Source: Epiperipatus broadwayi (lineage: Eukaryota; Onychophora; Udeonychophora; Euonychophora; Peripatidae). Taken from it: a DNA stretch of 64,000 nt. The notes beneath the pieces are model-generated. The model did not search any database, was not told the DNA's origin, and saw nothing but the letters and a program-made list of their open reading frames with translations. The DNA is taken from positions 370,001-434,000 of the forward strand of contig JAQFVV010006645.1 of NCBI GenBank assembly GCA_028023455.1, in the 5' to 3' direction. Position 1 is the first letter of the stretch. The number at the start of each line of letters is the position of its first letter. This document shows positions 35,432-46,406 of the stretch, piece after piece. The position numbers and the translations under genes are program-made.

Positions 35432-35439
35432 TTCTAGTA

Positions 35440-38292
35440 CAGCCATACTCAAATCTTTTTCTTTCTTGGCCCACATACATTTGTGTGCTACATCAAGCAG
35501 GTAACAACAACCAATTGGTATCACAGGAAAAATATCTCACTTCTCAATTTATGCATACCACAGGTTGTAGATCACTTTGTTATATCTTAGAATTAACATA
35601 TTAATAAAACACAAACACTATTATTTGTTATAAACATTAATTTAAATATCAATGTGATTTTTGATATTGAGATAAACTTTTAACAATATTAGATAAATCT
35701 GGTTTATATCATCAAGGTGTGAATCAGTAAGTCTGTTTCTATATATATTCTTCACATATTTTATTTTCAAATAAGATGATTCACAAAGATATATCAATGT
35801 GAGCAACATTTGTGCACACTTTTTGACCGTTTTGTACTTTTTAGGCACTAATTTCCAAAATTCCATATACTCTTTTCCCTTCCTTGTTTTTTAAAAATGG
35901 CTTCCAAATTTGTCATTTTTAAATTCAACAAATTCATCAAATAGCTTAACATAATCATATTCAAATGCAATTAATTATGTAATAATTGCTACATCCTAAG
36001 TTCCAGGGATTTTCTATAAATAAGGGAGACAATTTTTAATATTTCTTAAATCTTGAAATCTACTTTTAAATTCTTTCAATAATGTAGCTAAATAATTTGA
36101 AATAATTACATAGATTTCTGAAGAAATGTCAATATCATCTTGTTTAGCATTTGTCAATGTTGGTAAATAATGTAGTATTTAGTTTTGTGTCTCTTGGTAA
36201 TAAATATTTAGTTTTTCTTCAATGCAAATACTTTATTTGCCATTTGTGAAATAATTTTATTTTTGCCTTGCAAGCTAATATTAAAATCACAAAAGTTTTT
36301 CTATGATGTCACATAAAAAGTTAAAAGACACCACCATCTATCATCACTATCCAGCTCATTATAAACATAAATGGTTTCTTCTAAGAATAAAATCATTTCA
36401 TGCCATAATAATAAAAAAAGTGATCCAAAACTTTACCACTGCTTAGCTATTGCACCAAAATATGCAAAAGTACATCACCATAATTACTATTTATTTCTTC
36501 CAAAAGATTTTTAAATTTTATGTGGTTCAATTCTCTGCTCGAATATAATTCACAATGTTTATGATGATTTTCATCACAGCATTTACTTCTTTAATGGCAA
36601 CATGTACCCCCAAGTTTTCTTGGTGAATTAAAAAATAAAATGATAAGAGATTTGTTATATTGTATTTCTTTTTTAATAGGGAAACAACTCTTTTTTTGGA
36701 TCCAATCATTGAAGGACATCCATCAGTGCACATGAAAACCAATTTTTATTTCAATATTATTCTCTTGAAAAGTACCAATACTATTGAGAAAATCACTACC
36801 TCTAGTTTGATCCTTCATAGGAAGAAATTTCAAAAAAATTTCATAAATTGAATTTTGTTCCACACAGTATCTGATTAAAACGGCACATTGTGATGTTGCT
36901 GAAATGTCAGTGCTAGAATCAACAGCCAAACTAAAATATTTGAAGTTTTTCAAATCTTCTATTATAATATCAAAAATATGCTTTGCAATCTCTTCAATAT
37001 ATCTAATGCAGATAGAATCTGACAGTCGTAATTTCTTAATTTCTACTAATATTTGACTTCTATTATCAAATTAAAAGTATTTATAAAACATTCTTTCACA
37101 ACATCAATTGTAAACAGTTTTATATTTTTACCAAGTATACAATACATTCCATATGATGCTCATGTCACTGCTGCTTCTCGTGAGATTGACACTGACATAA
37201 CATTTTGTTGTTGTTGAAATGATTTCTTGAAGAAAGCTAATTTTTCATTTCTTATTAAAGACCCATGAGCAAAAGTCTCATTAAATAATTTATGCTTTAT
37301 GGAATAATGATAAATGTTATATTTTTTAATATGTCACTTTCTGACAAATAAAAATGTTGATAACCTTTGTTATTTAACACAGCAAAATATTCCTTTTCTC
37401 AGTTGTCTTGAAATATTCTATTTTCATCCATAATTTCCCTTTGTTGTCTGAAGATATCATTATGGTATTTAAATTATAGTTTGATATAAAATATTAGCAT
37501 CTGTGAATATACTAATTCACATATAAAACTGTCATTGCCTTCAAAAACACAGACTATTGGCAAATTGAATTAGTTTCAAATTTCTGATTGATCATTTACA
37601 GAATCTGCAGTAAATATATTTGTCTTTTTAAAATTATATTTGTTTCAGTTTAGTATCTAAAATGCAAATTCATAATTTGTCAGATTACAAAAAGTTTTTT
37701 AAAAAATAAATTTATATTTATAACTGATGATAATAATCTAACATAGTCAAATTAAAATAAATGCTTACCATCCAATTATAAATTCCCACCATAATTCATT
37801 GAATTCCTTATCAATATGTTTTAGTGAAAAAGTAAATATTTTTGACTAAAATCTGGAAAATAAACAAGTAGGTAAAAAAAAAAAGTTTGGCGAATTATGT
37901 TTTTGTTTCCAAATTCAAAATGTAGAAATACAACTGTCAAAGTCATGGGTTGACACTCCCTTGTGGAGAAAAAAAGAAATAACCAAAAACATAAAAAGAT
38001 GGATTTACGTCATTGTTATACCATTAGATTTAAATATTGATTTTTTTTTACTTCTAAAAAAAAATACTGAAGGTGCTAAAATCAGTGAAATAATGCTAAA
38101 TATGGCAGGTTGAGAGCAAGTACAAGCCGTATATAAAAATACTTGAGCAGATCTGTGAAATTAAAAAAAAAGATCGATAATATTATTAGTGTACCAATAA
38201 AAAAAATTAAGAGTGTTGTCGCATCTGTTAACCGTTAGTCTATTGCTGGGCTGCAAATAAAAGCTTGGTGGGCCACAGGCTGAGTATGGCTG
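35440..38292 (-). mobile_element. hAT/Buster element 2, complete ends
   Basis: CAGCCATACTCA at 35440-35451 and its exact complement TGAGTATGGCTG at 38281-38292 are the terminal inverted repeats, with GGCCCA/TGGGCC matches a little further in. TTCTAGTA occurs immediately outside both ends (35432-35439 and 38293-38300), a perfect 8-bp target duplication. Its central TA fits the nnnTAnnn preference of the Buster branch of hAT transposons. The 2853-bp element carries a decayed transposase on the minus strand. The intact duplication suggests a fairly recent insertion relative to its neighbours. Confidence 0.9.
35640..37480 (-). pseudogene. hAT/Buster transposase remnant (GTF2IRD2/ZBED5-like)
   Basis: Minus strand, N to C. 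KHKLFNETFAHGS and KKSFQQQQNVM (37190-37290) match the part after the BED-type finger. SREAAVTASYG-like (37150-37185) and FTIDVVKECFI (37080-37120) follow. FKYFSLAVDSSTDISATSQC (36885-36945) holds the first catalytic Asp. FLKFLPMKDQTRGSDF (36790-36840) follows. VFMCTDGCPSMIGSKKRVVS (36680-36740) is the CTDG.P.M.G block with the second Asp. NISLQGKNKIISQMANK (36220-36280) comes next. LTLIYLCESSYLKIKYVKN and YRNRLTDSHLDDI (35715-35800) form the dimerisation region. Internal stops and frameshifts prevent a full product. The domain order is complete, so this was an autonomous element. Confidence 0.85.
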
Positions 38293-38300
38293 TTCTAGTA

Positions 38301-38840
38301 TATATTTATTTCTGAAGTTGTATAACATAAATTACAGCTTATTAGTTCTTTGCCTTTTTTGATACAAGTTTTGGTATTCTATTTCATAATCAACTTTTTC
38401 TAAGAATGTGAGCTATACTTTTAAACCAATTTTACCAATTAATGAATGCAAATTTTGTATTCAAGCATCAATTAGCAAGATAAAACTATTTTTACCACTT
38501 AAAAATGTTTTAAAGCTTCAGATTTCCTTTTATTAGACACAGAAGTCTCAATATTATTATTCTATTTTAATTATGAATTGATTATTATGGAATCATTATG
38601 AATACCAATATTATTTATACCTTTAACTTTTCTAATACAAATCATAAAGAAAAAACTAATTGCAATCTTTGATTCTATTTTTAAAATTTGTACAATTTCA
38701 TAATTATAAGAAAATATTCATAAACATTCTAATAAATAAAAAATAGAAATAAAAAATTCAAGATTTTAAAATTAAAATTGAGATATTTACGCATTTAAAT
38801 ATTGTAATTTCCGATTTTTCTTCACTATTGATAACTATGT
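38301..38840. other. AT-rich, gene-free stretch
   Basis: Flank of the hAT element; nothing recognised. Confidence 0.4.
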
Positions 38841-38949
38841 AATATTAAATACGCTTAACGTATATAGTGAAATTAAATTCAACGATTATATTAATATTTC
38901 TTAAGGCTAGAATTTAATTTCACTATATACGTTAAGCGTATTTAATATT
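38841..38949. repeat. Perfect 40-bp inverted repeat with 29-bp spacer
   Basis: 38841-38880 and 38910-38949 are exact reverse complements over 40 bp (left arm begins AATATTAAATACGCTTAACG). A transcript would form a 40-bp uninterrupted stem with a 29-nt loop. Perfect identity of both arms in decayed surroundings implies recent origin, conversion or selection. It could be a young foldback or MITE, or a small-RNA hairpin. I see no target duplication. Confidence 0.9.
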
Positions 38950-40354
38950 GCATTTAAATAATAAATATTAATCTTCTATTATTAAAATATTATTCAAACA
39001 AAGTAGAGTCATTCGATTGTTTGTTTCTTTTGTCTATTAATTCTGAATACCCCCCCCCACCCATCCTTTTGTAAAGCTGGCTAAAACTGTACTCATAGTT
39101 TATTCATAATTGTGCCAGAAATATTGTCCACTATATTATAACATTAATTTATCTTTATCTGCTAAGATTTTTAAGTTATTCGCATCATTCTTTATCAGTT
39201 TTTTTTTTTTTTCAACATAAAAAAAAAAAAGATAAAAAAGTTATTTTTCAAATTATATTACTTTCAAAATAATATTTTATTTTTTCCCCAAAAGAATTAA
39301 TTATATTGCTGATATTGAAATGAATAACAAATAATCATTAATAAAATTATATATCTTACAATAAAACTCAAATTATGGTTTGAGATATTTTTATATGTTT
39401 ATAAATAAAGTTTTTTATTATCTTTAATAACAAAATAAATAGATGTAATATACATTATAAATATAATTTTATTTTTATTAAAAACGAATGGAATGCGTCT
39501 TTTTCTCTTTTTATTTTAATCACATACCCAATAATTCCAAACCTTCAGTTTGATGCCCTTAATTAAACCACATAAAACATTAGTTAACGTTATTTTATCA
39601 TCAATCATATTAATATTTGTATTTTTGTCAAAGTTTATAGATTGTGGCTCTAGTTCTGCCACTTCTAAGCAATAAACTATTCGATTTTTTTATTAAATAA
39701 TAGACTATTTATAACGGTAAATGCAAAATTTACTATTTATTTCTAATCACAGGTGATTAAAAATAAAATTCTATCTCTCTCCTGCTACAAAATGAATAAG
39801 ATTGTAGAATTCACTTAACAATTTATAATTCAGACACACAGTAGTTTAAAGCCCTGATTTCAACACAGTGAGTAGAGGTTGGCTTATATACAGATAAGCT
39901 CTAAATATAAGGGTACCCTTTTGCTTTTTAAACTGTTGCTCACAGGCGAGTGACGTAAATTTGTAAAAGCACATAACCAGAGGCTTATTCCCTTCTTTAT
40001 ATTATATTATCAATATTTATAATTTGATCCAATCAACTTTTTGCTGAAAAATGATATTATTAAACTTTGCATGAACAATAATAATCCACTCTATATTACT
40101 TTATTCTAGAATTAAAGAATATGTAATCAATGAATACCAGATATGAGTAATACTTAGATCCCTCTTGGTATCCATTAATTATTTGTAATTACACAGATAG
40201 ATCTAGAATTGAGCTATATAAGGTAGATTAGTATTTTTAATGTAGATATTAAATGAAAGCTAAGAGAATCATTTGATATTTCAAATTCTGGAATATGCCA
40301 TTAAATTGCCCTGAACAAAATTCATTTTTCCCCCATCAGTATTAAGACAGGCAA
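38950..40354. other. AT-rich, gene-free stretch
   Basis: Contains a poly-C run (39050-39059), a T/A homopolymer pair at 39200-39230 and no coding motif. Confidence 0.4.
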
Positions 40355-40515
40355 AACTCTCTATACATATTGCTAGTCAATGCAGGCCAGAGTAATCAAT
40401 GGATGCCATAAAGCTTGTGCATAAAATCCCCAATTTAGTGCCTATTCATCCAATATCCCCAGACTAGTTTTAATAACAGTTATAAGCAAGCATAAGAAAT
40501 TGTGATCATGTGATG
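40355..40515. mobile_element. Family B partial copy (B4)
   Basis: The minus-oriented family B segment (AATCAATGGATGCC, CTTGTGCATAAAATCCC, CATCCAATATCCCCAGACTA) joins directly at about 40480 to the plus-oriented 3' end of the family (AATAACAGTTATAAGCAAGC, GATCATGTGATGTT). The junction removes the hammerhead core. This is the same inverted 5' / forward 3' layout seen in the other B copies. Confidence 0.65.
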
Positions 40516-41270
40516 TTACGGTCAAAATGTAATTTATCTTACCTATAATTAAATGTTGTACACTGTTTAGGAAAAAATAAATTCTTTATTATACAGTGTC
40601 AATTTCTTAGTTTATAAATTATATAATAAAATTCAGACAGCTTTCTATTTTAGTGTTATCTATGGTAAACTGATTACTGATTATTATAACTTACTATAGA
40701 TGGCACTAGAAAAGAGAACTGCTATTGTTGTGACAATTAAATCTTTCATATACATGATTTATTAAAAACAACCTAAATAATAATAAAACCTGTCTTTTCA
40801 TTGCAATTTACCCTCCAGTTTATCACACAACAAAACAAGTTAAACTCATTTCATTTTTATATTTAAATAAAATGTCAAAACTAGTATAAAAATAATATAT
40901 AATATTCTTCTCATAAAGACTATTTATATGATTTGAGAGTTTATAATAGTCAAACAATGTTGCAATTAAATCATTTATAGGTTGCATCAAAGTGAAAAAT
41001 ATGAGATTATCATTGCAGTTATCATATTTTATATCATTTTTTTTATTATTAAACTATCCTAGCATTCTGATCTTTCATTATCATTATAATACAATTTTAG
41101 TATTACTTCCAATTGTTTTTAAGTATTCATATGTGATTTACAATTGATCTTTGTAATGTTAATAGTCAGCATATGTATAAGTTTAATCATTCAAACCAGA
41201 ACATCTTTCAAAGTCACCACTAATAATCTATAATTTACAAGACTTCTTCATATAAAACTAAAAATGTCAA
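40516..41270. other. AT-rich, gene-free stretch
   Basis: Nothing recognised except ATAGATGGCACTAG at 40697-40710, the conserved TAGATGGCR phrase. Confidence 0.4.
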
Positions 41271-41382
41271 GCATTGGTGGTCGAGAGGTCGGCAACAGCT
41301 GCTTTATAAGCAGTTGTCCTGGGTTAGTGGGTTTGCTTTCCGGATGATGCTATGACACATGAGAAAAAAAAACTAAAAACGA
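41271..41382 (+). mobile_element. tRNA-derived SINE, copy 2
   Basis: tRNA-like head with an A box (TGGTCGAGAGG, 41278-41288) and a decayed B box (GGGTTTGCTTTCC, 41329-41341), then GATGCTATGACACATG (41345-41360) and a poly-A tail. The head resembles a class II (Ser/Leu-like) tRNA, with GGTCGAGAGGTC and a GCTTTATAAGC anticodon-arm-like stem. The tail motif is identical to the copy at 10691-10795. Confidence 0.75.
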
Positions 41383-41639
41383 GATTCATGGGATAGGGTT
41401 ATTCTCATGTCATGTCTATAACCTTGGATTTACCTGGATGAACTTGGAAACTAAAATGTATTTTAGATAAATGATACATAGCCAACCTAATTAGTCATTC
41501 AATTTATTAGCTGGTAAATGGGTATCTCCTTATTCTTAGTAAAAGCAAACAAAAAAAACAAAACAATTTGACAACCAATAATGAGTAATATCTTTCTTTA
41601 ATTACTTCTTTTTTAAAAGATGCTGACAAAATGATAGTC

Positions 41640-42120
41640 TTTGTGGACTATTTAAGGTGGTTTAATTTTGAAATGGGAAGGTTTTTAATAAATGTGTTTT
41701 ATCAGTTCTTACTTATGGATCTTATATTTGGACACTTAATAGAAGAGCAATACAGAGACTTCAGACCACTCAAGGAAGTATGGAGAGATGTATGTTAAGA
41801 GTAACAAGAAGAGATCAAAAACACAATACATGCATAAGAGAACAAACAGGTCTTAATACATTGTTGAAAGAATTAAAAGAGTGAAGTGGAGTTGGGCTGC
41901 ATTGCTAGAAGAGAGAATATTCAATAATAAAAAAATTGAAATCTTAAACTGGATTCCAAAAGATTGTAAAAGACTCAGAAAAAGACCACATGTGAGATGG
42001 ATGGATGAAATAAGTGTGAAGTGGTGATGTGGAAATGAGAGGCTAGAGATCAGTGAAGATGAATTGAACTTGGAGACTTTCATCCTGCAGTACACTGATA
42101 ATGTTTGATGATGATGATGA
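41640..42120 (+). mobile_element. RTE-like retrotransposon 3' end (copy 2)
   Basis: Plus frames read VLTYGSYIWTLNRRAIQRLQ, then TTQGSMERCMLRVTRRDQ and NTCIREQTGL (41702-41855), the post-RT segment typical of RTE-type LINEs (LTYG.ETW......L...Q..MER.ML..RD). After one frame change come RVKWSWAALLEE and EILNWIPKDCKRLRKRP, then RWMDEI (41875-42015). It ends in a TGATGATGATGA tail (42108-42120). The RT itself is absent (5'-truncated copy). Same family as positions 1-275. Confidence 0.85.
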
Positions 42121-44528
42121 ACTTTGCAATGAAAATTATCTTTACCTGTTATGTGTGAAGTTCATTACAAACAAATTCAATTATAATAGAAAATTACTTT
42201 TACATTTAAACATTATATATAGTAAATAAAATAAATTCATTTTATCAGGAGACATACCTAACATTAGGAAATATTTGTAATTATACAGTGAGGGATTTCT
42301 CATAATTTAAAGATTTTTATATTTACTTTATAAACATTTAAAAACTTCTTATTTACAATTATTTCAAAAATTATGCAATAAATTTCAACTTGAAGAAGCT
42401 TGCTTATTTTTTACTTTAGACAATTATCTATATTATATTTATATTTTGTTAAATAATTTTCTAATTTTTAAGTAGCATTTAATAAAATTGTAAAATCTTT
42501 AAAATGTAATATTTCCTTTGGATATTTAATTTATTCTTTGTCAATAAAATCATTAATTTAACTATATATTTCCATTACTAAGATATAAATCGGATATTGC
42601 GTTAATAAAGTTTCGTATGCTTGTTAAACAACCTTTATAATAATGATAACATTTGTTATTATACGTAATTGTACTGTTTATATTAATTAAATGATAAAAT
42701 TGATTTAACTTTTTAAAATTTTTAATTTTAAAAATATGTATTAATGTAATTAATAAATTATTTAATTTAGTTTTTAAACAAAATCATTAAATTTGTAATA
42801 ATGAATATATCTCGATGTGTGTATGAAAAAAAAGAAACTTGGCGACTATAAATTTTTATCAGGTTGTTATGCAACTCTGATTCAAAATGCCATTTGAGAT
42901 TCTTTTACTTAGCAAAAAATCGAAAGTCGCGACAAAGACTTCAAGATAAGCTAGGAAAGCAAAAAGAAAGCTTATTTTTAATTTTTAAATCCTCTATAAA
43001 CATGTTAAAAGTAATCCCATATATAGACGAGTACAGCATTATATTTTATCAATAATCCAGATTATAATCTAACCATCAGTGAAGAATTAAAATCCCTGTC
43101 AGATACTAGGCCTAATTCATTATATTTTTCATAATATATTGCCTAGGCATTCATGTGATAACCTATTATTCATGAAAATTTATTTCAATATAATTATTCA
43201 AGAAAGTGCAAGGTTAAAAATTTTATATCTAAAGTTGTATGACAACCTGGTTTTTCAATAATATTTTATACCTTATTTCAAGGGTATATGTGAACTAAAA
43301 ATAAGTTGGTATTAAAATGAAAGGGTTTCATGCTTAAATTAATCAATGGCTTTAGTTAAATGTTTAAAAGTTAATAAAATAATGATAACATATAAGAGAA
43401 AAAATAATGACATAATATGAATATATATATAATAAACAATTAGAAAGAATGCAGATGGTGGTATGATTAAATTAAATACATCTGTATAAGCATTGATCTT
43501 CATATTTGAGTATTGGAGAGGCTGTAAAATCTTTTTTTTTACTGAAAGCACCTCATATAAATAATGTATAAAGTAAAAAACCTATATTATTTTTTAAACA
43601 TTTGTTAATTTGAAAAAGCTGATGGGATTAGAATAATAAAGTATTTATTTAAAACTAATCATTTTCTGACTAGTGAATTTTTTTTAATAATAATATCTCA
43701 GAAAAACAATGTCTAAAATATCTTGAGAAAAGACAAAAAAATATGATTGCACAAAACAAGAGAAATTGAAATGATGTTAGATTGTTGATAACCCAAAGTA
43801 TGAGATTTTAGTATATAACTGGTAAATAATGTAAAAAGCAATGTTAATCCATATTGTAGAACAATGTTCATTAGAAGATTCAGGATAATTACTTATATTC
43901 AAAAAAATAATTTATGCTTTTATAGCAAATTTATTAATATAAAAAATATGCTAAGAAAAATATTCCTCAAAATAGCACTAAGTATTAATAAAATGAATTA
44001 GCTTAACATTTGTCAAACCAAAAATTATATTTGAAGATTCTTCATTAAAATTAAACTAAGAACGATTGAATTTCAGAGAAATTAGTAAATTGGAATTGTA
44101 CTTTAAAAAATTAACAGTTAAAGGGATTTTTCTTTTAAATCTGTAAATATAAATAGCAAGATAAAGAGCAGTTATCTATTTCATAAAATCCTAAAAGGAA
44201 TAACCAAAAAATGAATCACTGATGCTAAGAATATATTAAAATCTAATGTAATGCTAAACTGAACAGACTTAATACTAATAATAATAACAACAACAATAAA
44301 ATCAAAAGTAATTGTAATTTCTGATGAAATATTGGAGTAAAGACATATTCTAAGAAAGATATAATAATCATAAAATCCTAAATATGATAAAGTAAAATGA
44401 AGCATCATAATGACAATCTACTTCAATATTAAAAATGTGAATTAAAGTAAAAATAAAAATGCAACTTTTATTATCAGGTAATTTGCTGAATCAACAAATG
44501 GTTAAGACAAAAAACATTTATATTTTGG
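42121..44528. other. AT-rich, gene-free stretch
   Basis: No coding motif, RNA gene or long repeat. ORF-like frames (42864-43055, 43339-43551, 44181-44408) are AT-driven and unrecognised. Confidence 0.45.
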
Positions 44529-44660
44529 AAAATAACAAGTTATTAAACAATTCAAAACAAAACAACACTCTCCATATAGTAGTGCCATCTTGTGCTAACA
44601 AGAGCAATCAATGGATGCCAGAAGACTTGTGCATAAAATCCCTATCTAGTGCCTACTCAT

Positions 44661-44715
44661 CCAATATCCCCAGACTAGTTTCTGGCTTGTGGCCTTCATC
44701 AGTGAGGAGCCTTGG
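44661..44715 (-). ncRNA. Hammerhead-like motif, family B left arm (B3)
   Basis: Minus strand, same sequence as B1 except GUC instead of GUU at the cleavage site (AGACTAGTTTC complement). CTGATGA is at 44697-44703 (complement), stem II GGC-CACAA-GCC, GAAA, ACTAGT. In a long transcript it would be locked in the 259-bp foldback stem with the other arm. Confidence 0.6.
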
Positions 44716-45022
44716 ATCTGAGAGCACTGCACCTAGATCTTAGGATCTAATGCAACCCTCCAGCACCCACCTTTTAACTCTATTTAACTACAAAACTATG
44801 AGAATGAAATTGAAAACACTATTAATATTTTCAATCCAAGCTCAATAGCTTATATAGTCATATGGGTCTGAACTCAATTCAGTACCCATACATTTTGGTG
44901 TCTTTGGCTCTTTAATAACCATAGCCACCACTATCCTATTAGTTTTGTAGTTAAATAGAGTTAAAAGGTGGGTGCTGGAGGGTTGCATTAGATCTTAAGA
45001 TCTAGGTGCAGTGCTCTCAGAT

Positions 45023-45077
45023 CCAAGGCTCCTCACTGATGAAGGCCACAAGCCAGAAACTAGTTTGGGGATATTGG
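45023..45077 (+). ncRNA. Hammerhead-like motif, family B right arm (B1)
   Basis: Stem I: CCAA (45023-45026) with TTGG (45074-45077), internal loop, then CTCCTCA-side pairs with TGGGGA (6 pairs with one GU). CTGATGA (45036-45042) follows. Stem II GGC-CACAA-GCC is framed by an A-A mismatch at 10.1/11.1, where G-C is preferred. GAAA (45056-45059), the palindrome ACTAGT as stem III, and U as cleavage base (GUU) complete it. The palindromic stem III suggests dimeric folding. The mismatch may lower activity. Confidence 0.65.
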
Positions 45078-45260
45078 ATGAGTAGGCACTAGATAGGGAT
45101 TTTATGCACAAGCCTTCTGGCATCCATTGATTGCTCTTGTTAGCACAAGATGGCACTACTATATGGAGAGTGTTGTTTTGTTTTGAATTGTTTAATAACA
45201 ATTATTGTGCTAGTATGAGATAGTGATCATGTGATGTTTAGTGGTTTAAAATAACAAGTT

Positions 45261-46128
45261 CATACTAATTTATTTCAAAATATTACAGATGATAATTAAA
45301 ATAATCAAAAGCGTGCACTAAAAGGTGATTCTTTAGTCATTTAAAAAGCCATGTATTTTAAATAAAAAGATAAATTATATAACTAAATCTATTAAAAATA
45401 GAAAAGTACCAATAAATGATATAATTATTAAAGTTGTTTAAAAACAATCAGGTGAAAAATATAAAAATTATTGGCTACACATAGTATGATTACTAAATGA
45501 TAAGAATATACTAGATGATTCTTAGCAATACATTAGTGGTATTGATATTGAAATAAATAAATATATGCTGAATTAAATATTTTCATGGATTTTACTTTGA
45601 TAAAGAATGAAAATTAATAAATTATATCCATATAAAAAAAGATAATTTTATCTTTTGATGCTACCAGGAAATCATCAATTACTAAGATAATCCTGAGGTA
45701 AAACAAATTTCACCTCTATTAACCTATATAATAGCACTTTTGTCTTGGGTTTAGTGAAATAAAAGAAAGTTCTCTTCCATTTTACACCCAGAAAGCTATT
45801 CTGTATAGCTGTGAGAATGTAGAGGACTAACACCTTCCTAGATATCTTGAAAATAACAATCTTTTCCAGAGAATTGTATATGTGGTATTAAATATTTTCA
45901 TTGATTTGTGGCAATATCACAAGGCAAAGTTATCTCTCTATATAGTAGCCATGCATAGTTTGCTACTAGTATTAAATATGAGGAACAAATATGCTGGTAA
46001 TAATTATTAGCATTTCAAATTCTAAACCTTAGTAAATAAAGAATTAAGTTTTATTTGAGTGATGTGTGTGTGAGTTTCTTCATATTTATCTCAAACAAAT
46101 ATTTCTGTACAAAAAAATATAAAAGAAC
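45261..46128. other. AT-rich, gene-free stretch between two family B insertions
   Basis: Nothing coding recognised on either strand. Confidence 0.4.
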
Positions 46129-46406
46129 AATAACAATTTTGAACCACTAAACATCACATGACCACCATCTCTTATACTAGCACATAATTGTTATTAAACA
46201 AGACAAAACTCTAGGTGCAGTGCTCTCAGATCCAAGGCTCCTCACTGATGAAGGCCACAAGCCAGAACAAGTCTGGGGATATTGGACAAGTAGGCACTAG
46301 ATAGGGATTTTAGGCACAAACCTTCTGGCATCTATTGATTACTCTGGTTGTCACAGGATGGCACTACTGTATGGAGAGAGTTTTGCCTTATTTAATAATA
46401 ATTTTG
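46129..46406 (+). mobile_element. Family B short element B2 with 13-bp target duplication
   Basis: AATAACAATTTTG (46129-46141) and AATAATAATTTTG (46394-46406) match at 12 of 13 positions. The insert starts with the inverted family 3' end (ACTAAACATCACATGA ... ATAATTGTTATTAAAC, to about 46200) and continues in plus orientation with CTAGGTGCAGTGCTCTCAGA to GGCACTACTGTATGGAGAG. Confidence 0.8.
46232..46285 (+). ncRNA. Hammerhead-like motif, family B copy B2 (broken)
   Basis: CCAA...CTGATGA (46245-46251), GGC-CACAA-GCC, then GAACAAGTC where B1 has GAAACTAGTT, then TGGGGATATTGG. A 1-nt deletion destroys the GAAA box and the stem III palindrome. Confidence 0.55.

Larger units (their letters stand above)
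44529..45260 (+). mobile_element. Family B foldback element B1/B3 with 13-bp target duplication
   Basis: AAAATAACAAGTT flanks at 44529-44541 and 45248-45260 (exact). Inside, 44540-44798 and 44940-45198 are 259-bp inverted arms with only a few mismatches, separated by a 141-bp loop. A plus-only 3' end, 45199-45247, ends GATCATGTGATGTTTAGTGG. Each arm carries a hammerhead-like motif, and both arms encode the same spurious reading frame (ending SSVRSLGSESTAPRS). High arm identity plus an exact target duplication make this one of the youngest insertions here. Confidence 0.9.

Noticed and set aside
44459-45201. Two ORFs (44459-44743 plus, 44995-45201 minus) sharing the same C-terminal peptide
   Set aside because: The identity arises because both lie in the two arms of one inverted repeat. 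The frame overlaps the ribozyme region and matches no protein family.
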